Positions 63,477 to 64,000 of a stretch of 64,000 nucleotides of DNA are shown piece after piece. The notes under the pieces were generated by a model that saw only the letters and a list, made by a program, of their open reading frames with translations, was not told the origin of the DNA and made no database searches. This DNA is from Teratosphaeria epicoccoides. Lineage: Eukaryota > Ascomycota > Dothideomycetes > Mycosphaerellales > Teratosphaeriaceae. The position numbers and the translations under genes were made by a program. Each line of letters begins with the position of its first letter. Position 1 is the stretch's first letter. Location: positions 186,001-250,000 of the forward strand of contig JADDMT010000025.1 in the NCBI GenBank assembly GCA_021401465.1. The letters run 5' to 3'.

Positions 63477-64000
63477 ATGTCCAAAGGAAAAGTGTGCCTG
63501 GCCTACTCGGGTGGGCTCGACACGAGCTGTATCCTCAAGTATCTCTTGGTGAGTGAATGTCGCGTGCTTGACACCTTCTTGGAGGGTGAAGACAGAGGCG
63601 TGGACGTGTACAGCGACGTATGCTGACATGGTGTGTAACAGGAAGAGGGTCATGAGGTCATCGCATTCATGGCCGATGTAGGCCAAGAGGAGGACTTTGC
63701 GGCTGCGAAGGAGAAGGCATTGAAAATCGGTGCCAGCCAGTGCTACATCGAGGATTTACGCCGGGAATTCATTGAGGAGCTCTGCTACCCGGCCATCGCC
63801 TCCAACGCCATCTACGAAAACGTCTACCTCCTCGGCACTTCTCTCGCCCGTCCCGTCATTGCTCGCGCTCAGATCGCAGTCGCACAAAAGGAAGGTTGTT
63901 TCGCTGTCTCGCACGGCTGCACTGGCAAGGGCAATGATCAGGTCCGCTTTGAGCTCGCCTTCTACGCCCTGCAGCCGTCGATCAAAGTCATTGCGCCCTG
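63477..64000 (+). CDS. ARG1: Argininosuccinate synthase (partial)
   Basis: This enzyme joins citrulline and aspartate with ATP to give argininosuccinate in arginine synthesis and the urea cycle. Exon 1 is 63477-63548, the intron 63549-63641 (93 nt, GTGAGT..CAG), and exon 2 runs off the right edge, so about two thirds of the protein is missing. The N-terminus SKGKVCLAYSGGLDTSCILK holds the ATP-pyrophosphatase P-loop SGGLDTS. After the join (KYLL-EEGHEVIAF) come ADVGQEEDF, ENVYLLGTSLARPVIARA, and AVSHGCTGKGNDQVRFE, all diagnostic. The start is fixed by family alignment. Cytosolic location is expected. Confidence 0.97.

Overview
The window looks like nuclear DNA of a filamentous ascomycete (Pezizomycotina, probably Dothideomycetes). 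Genes sit on both strands without operons. Introns are short (mostly 45-95 nt) with GT..AG ends and CTRAY-type branch points. The gene set is fungal: VPS15, TRS85, CCA1, PRP22, ARPC5, SCH9, RSC7, a Pho85-type cyclin, a Frizzled-like seven-helix receptor and ARG1. The class is an inference from overall character, not from a marker gene.

Layout. 0-10 kb: a UCH-type deubiquitinase cut by the left edge, a secreted serine carboxypeptidase, a SUN-domain nuclear-envelope protein, a 9-bp minisatellite and UDP-glucose 4-epimerase. 10-27 kb: a dense housekeeping block with VPS15, TRS85, a CCA1 gene whose reading frame continues into a TTI2-like domain, a small conserved protein and PRP22. 27-31 kb: about 4 kb without a convincing gene. 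31-45 kb: two membrane proteins of unknown function, ARPC5, a Cys/His-containing hypothetical protein and SCH9. 45-58 kb: an accessory-like stretch with a broken phosphotransferase-like gene, a small Cys-rich protein, the receptor, a short-chain dehydrogenase, a probable solo LTR, a broken ankyrin gene, a small secreted protein, degenerate repeats and an interrupted tRNA-Arg. 58-64 kb: cyclin, RSC7 and the 5' end of ARG1.

The genes do not form one pathway. VPS15 and TRS85 are neighbours and both serve autophagy and membrane traffic. SCH9, the TTI2 domain (TOR/PIKK maturation) and the Pho85-type cyclin all touch nutrient signalling, but nothing here shows co-regulation. No biosynthetic cluster, virus or CRISPR was seen.

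Most notable: a tRNA-Arg(CCG)-like gene at about 56.3 kb is split in its T arm by a 57-nt segment with spliceosomal-intron ends (GTATGT..CAG). Exact removal restores a perfect T arm. Second is the uninterrupted CCA1-TTI2 frame. Exon boundaries were placed by hand and checked by frame and family motifs; no transcript data were used.
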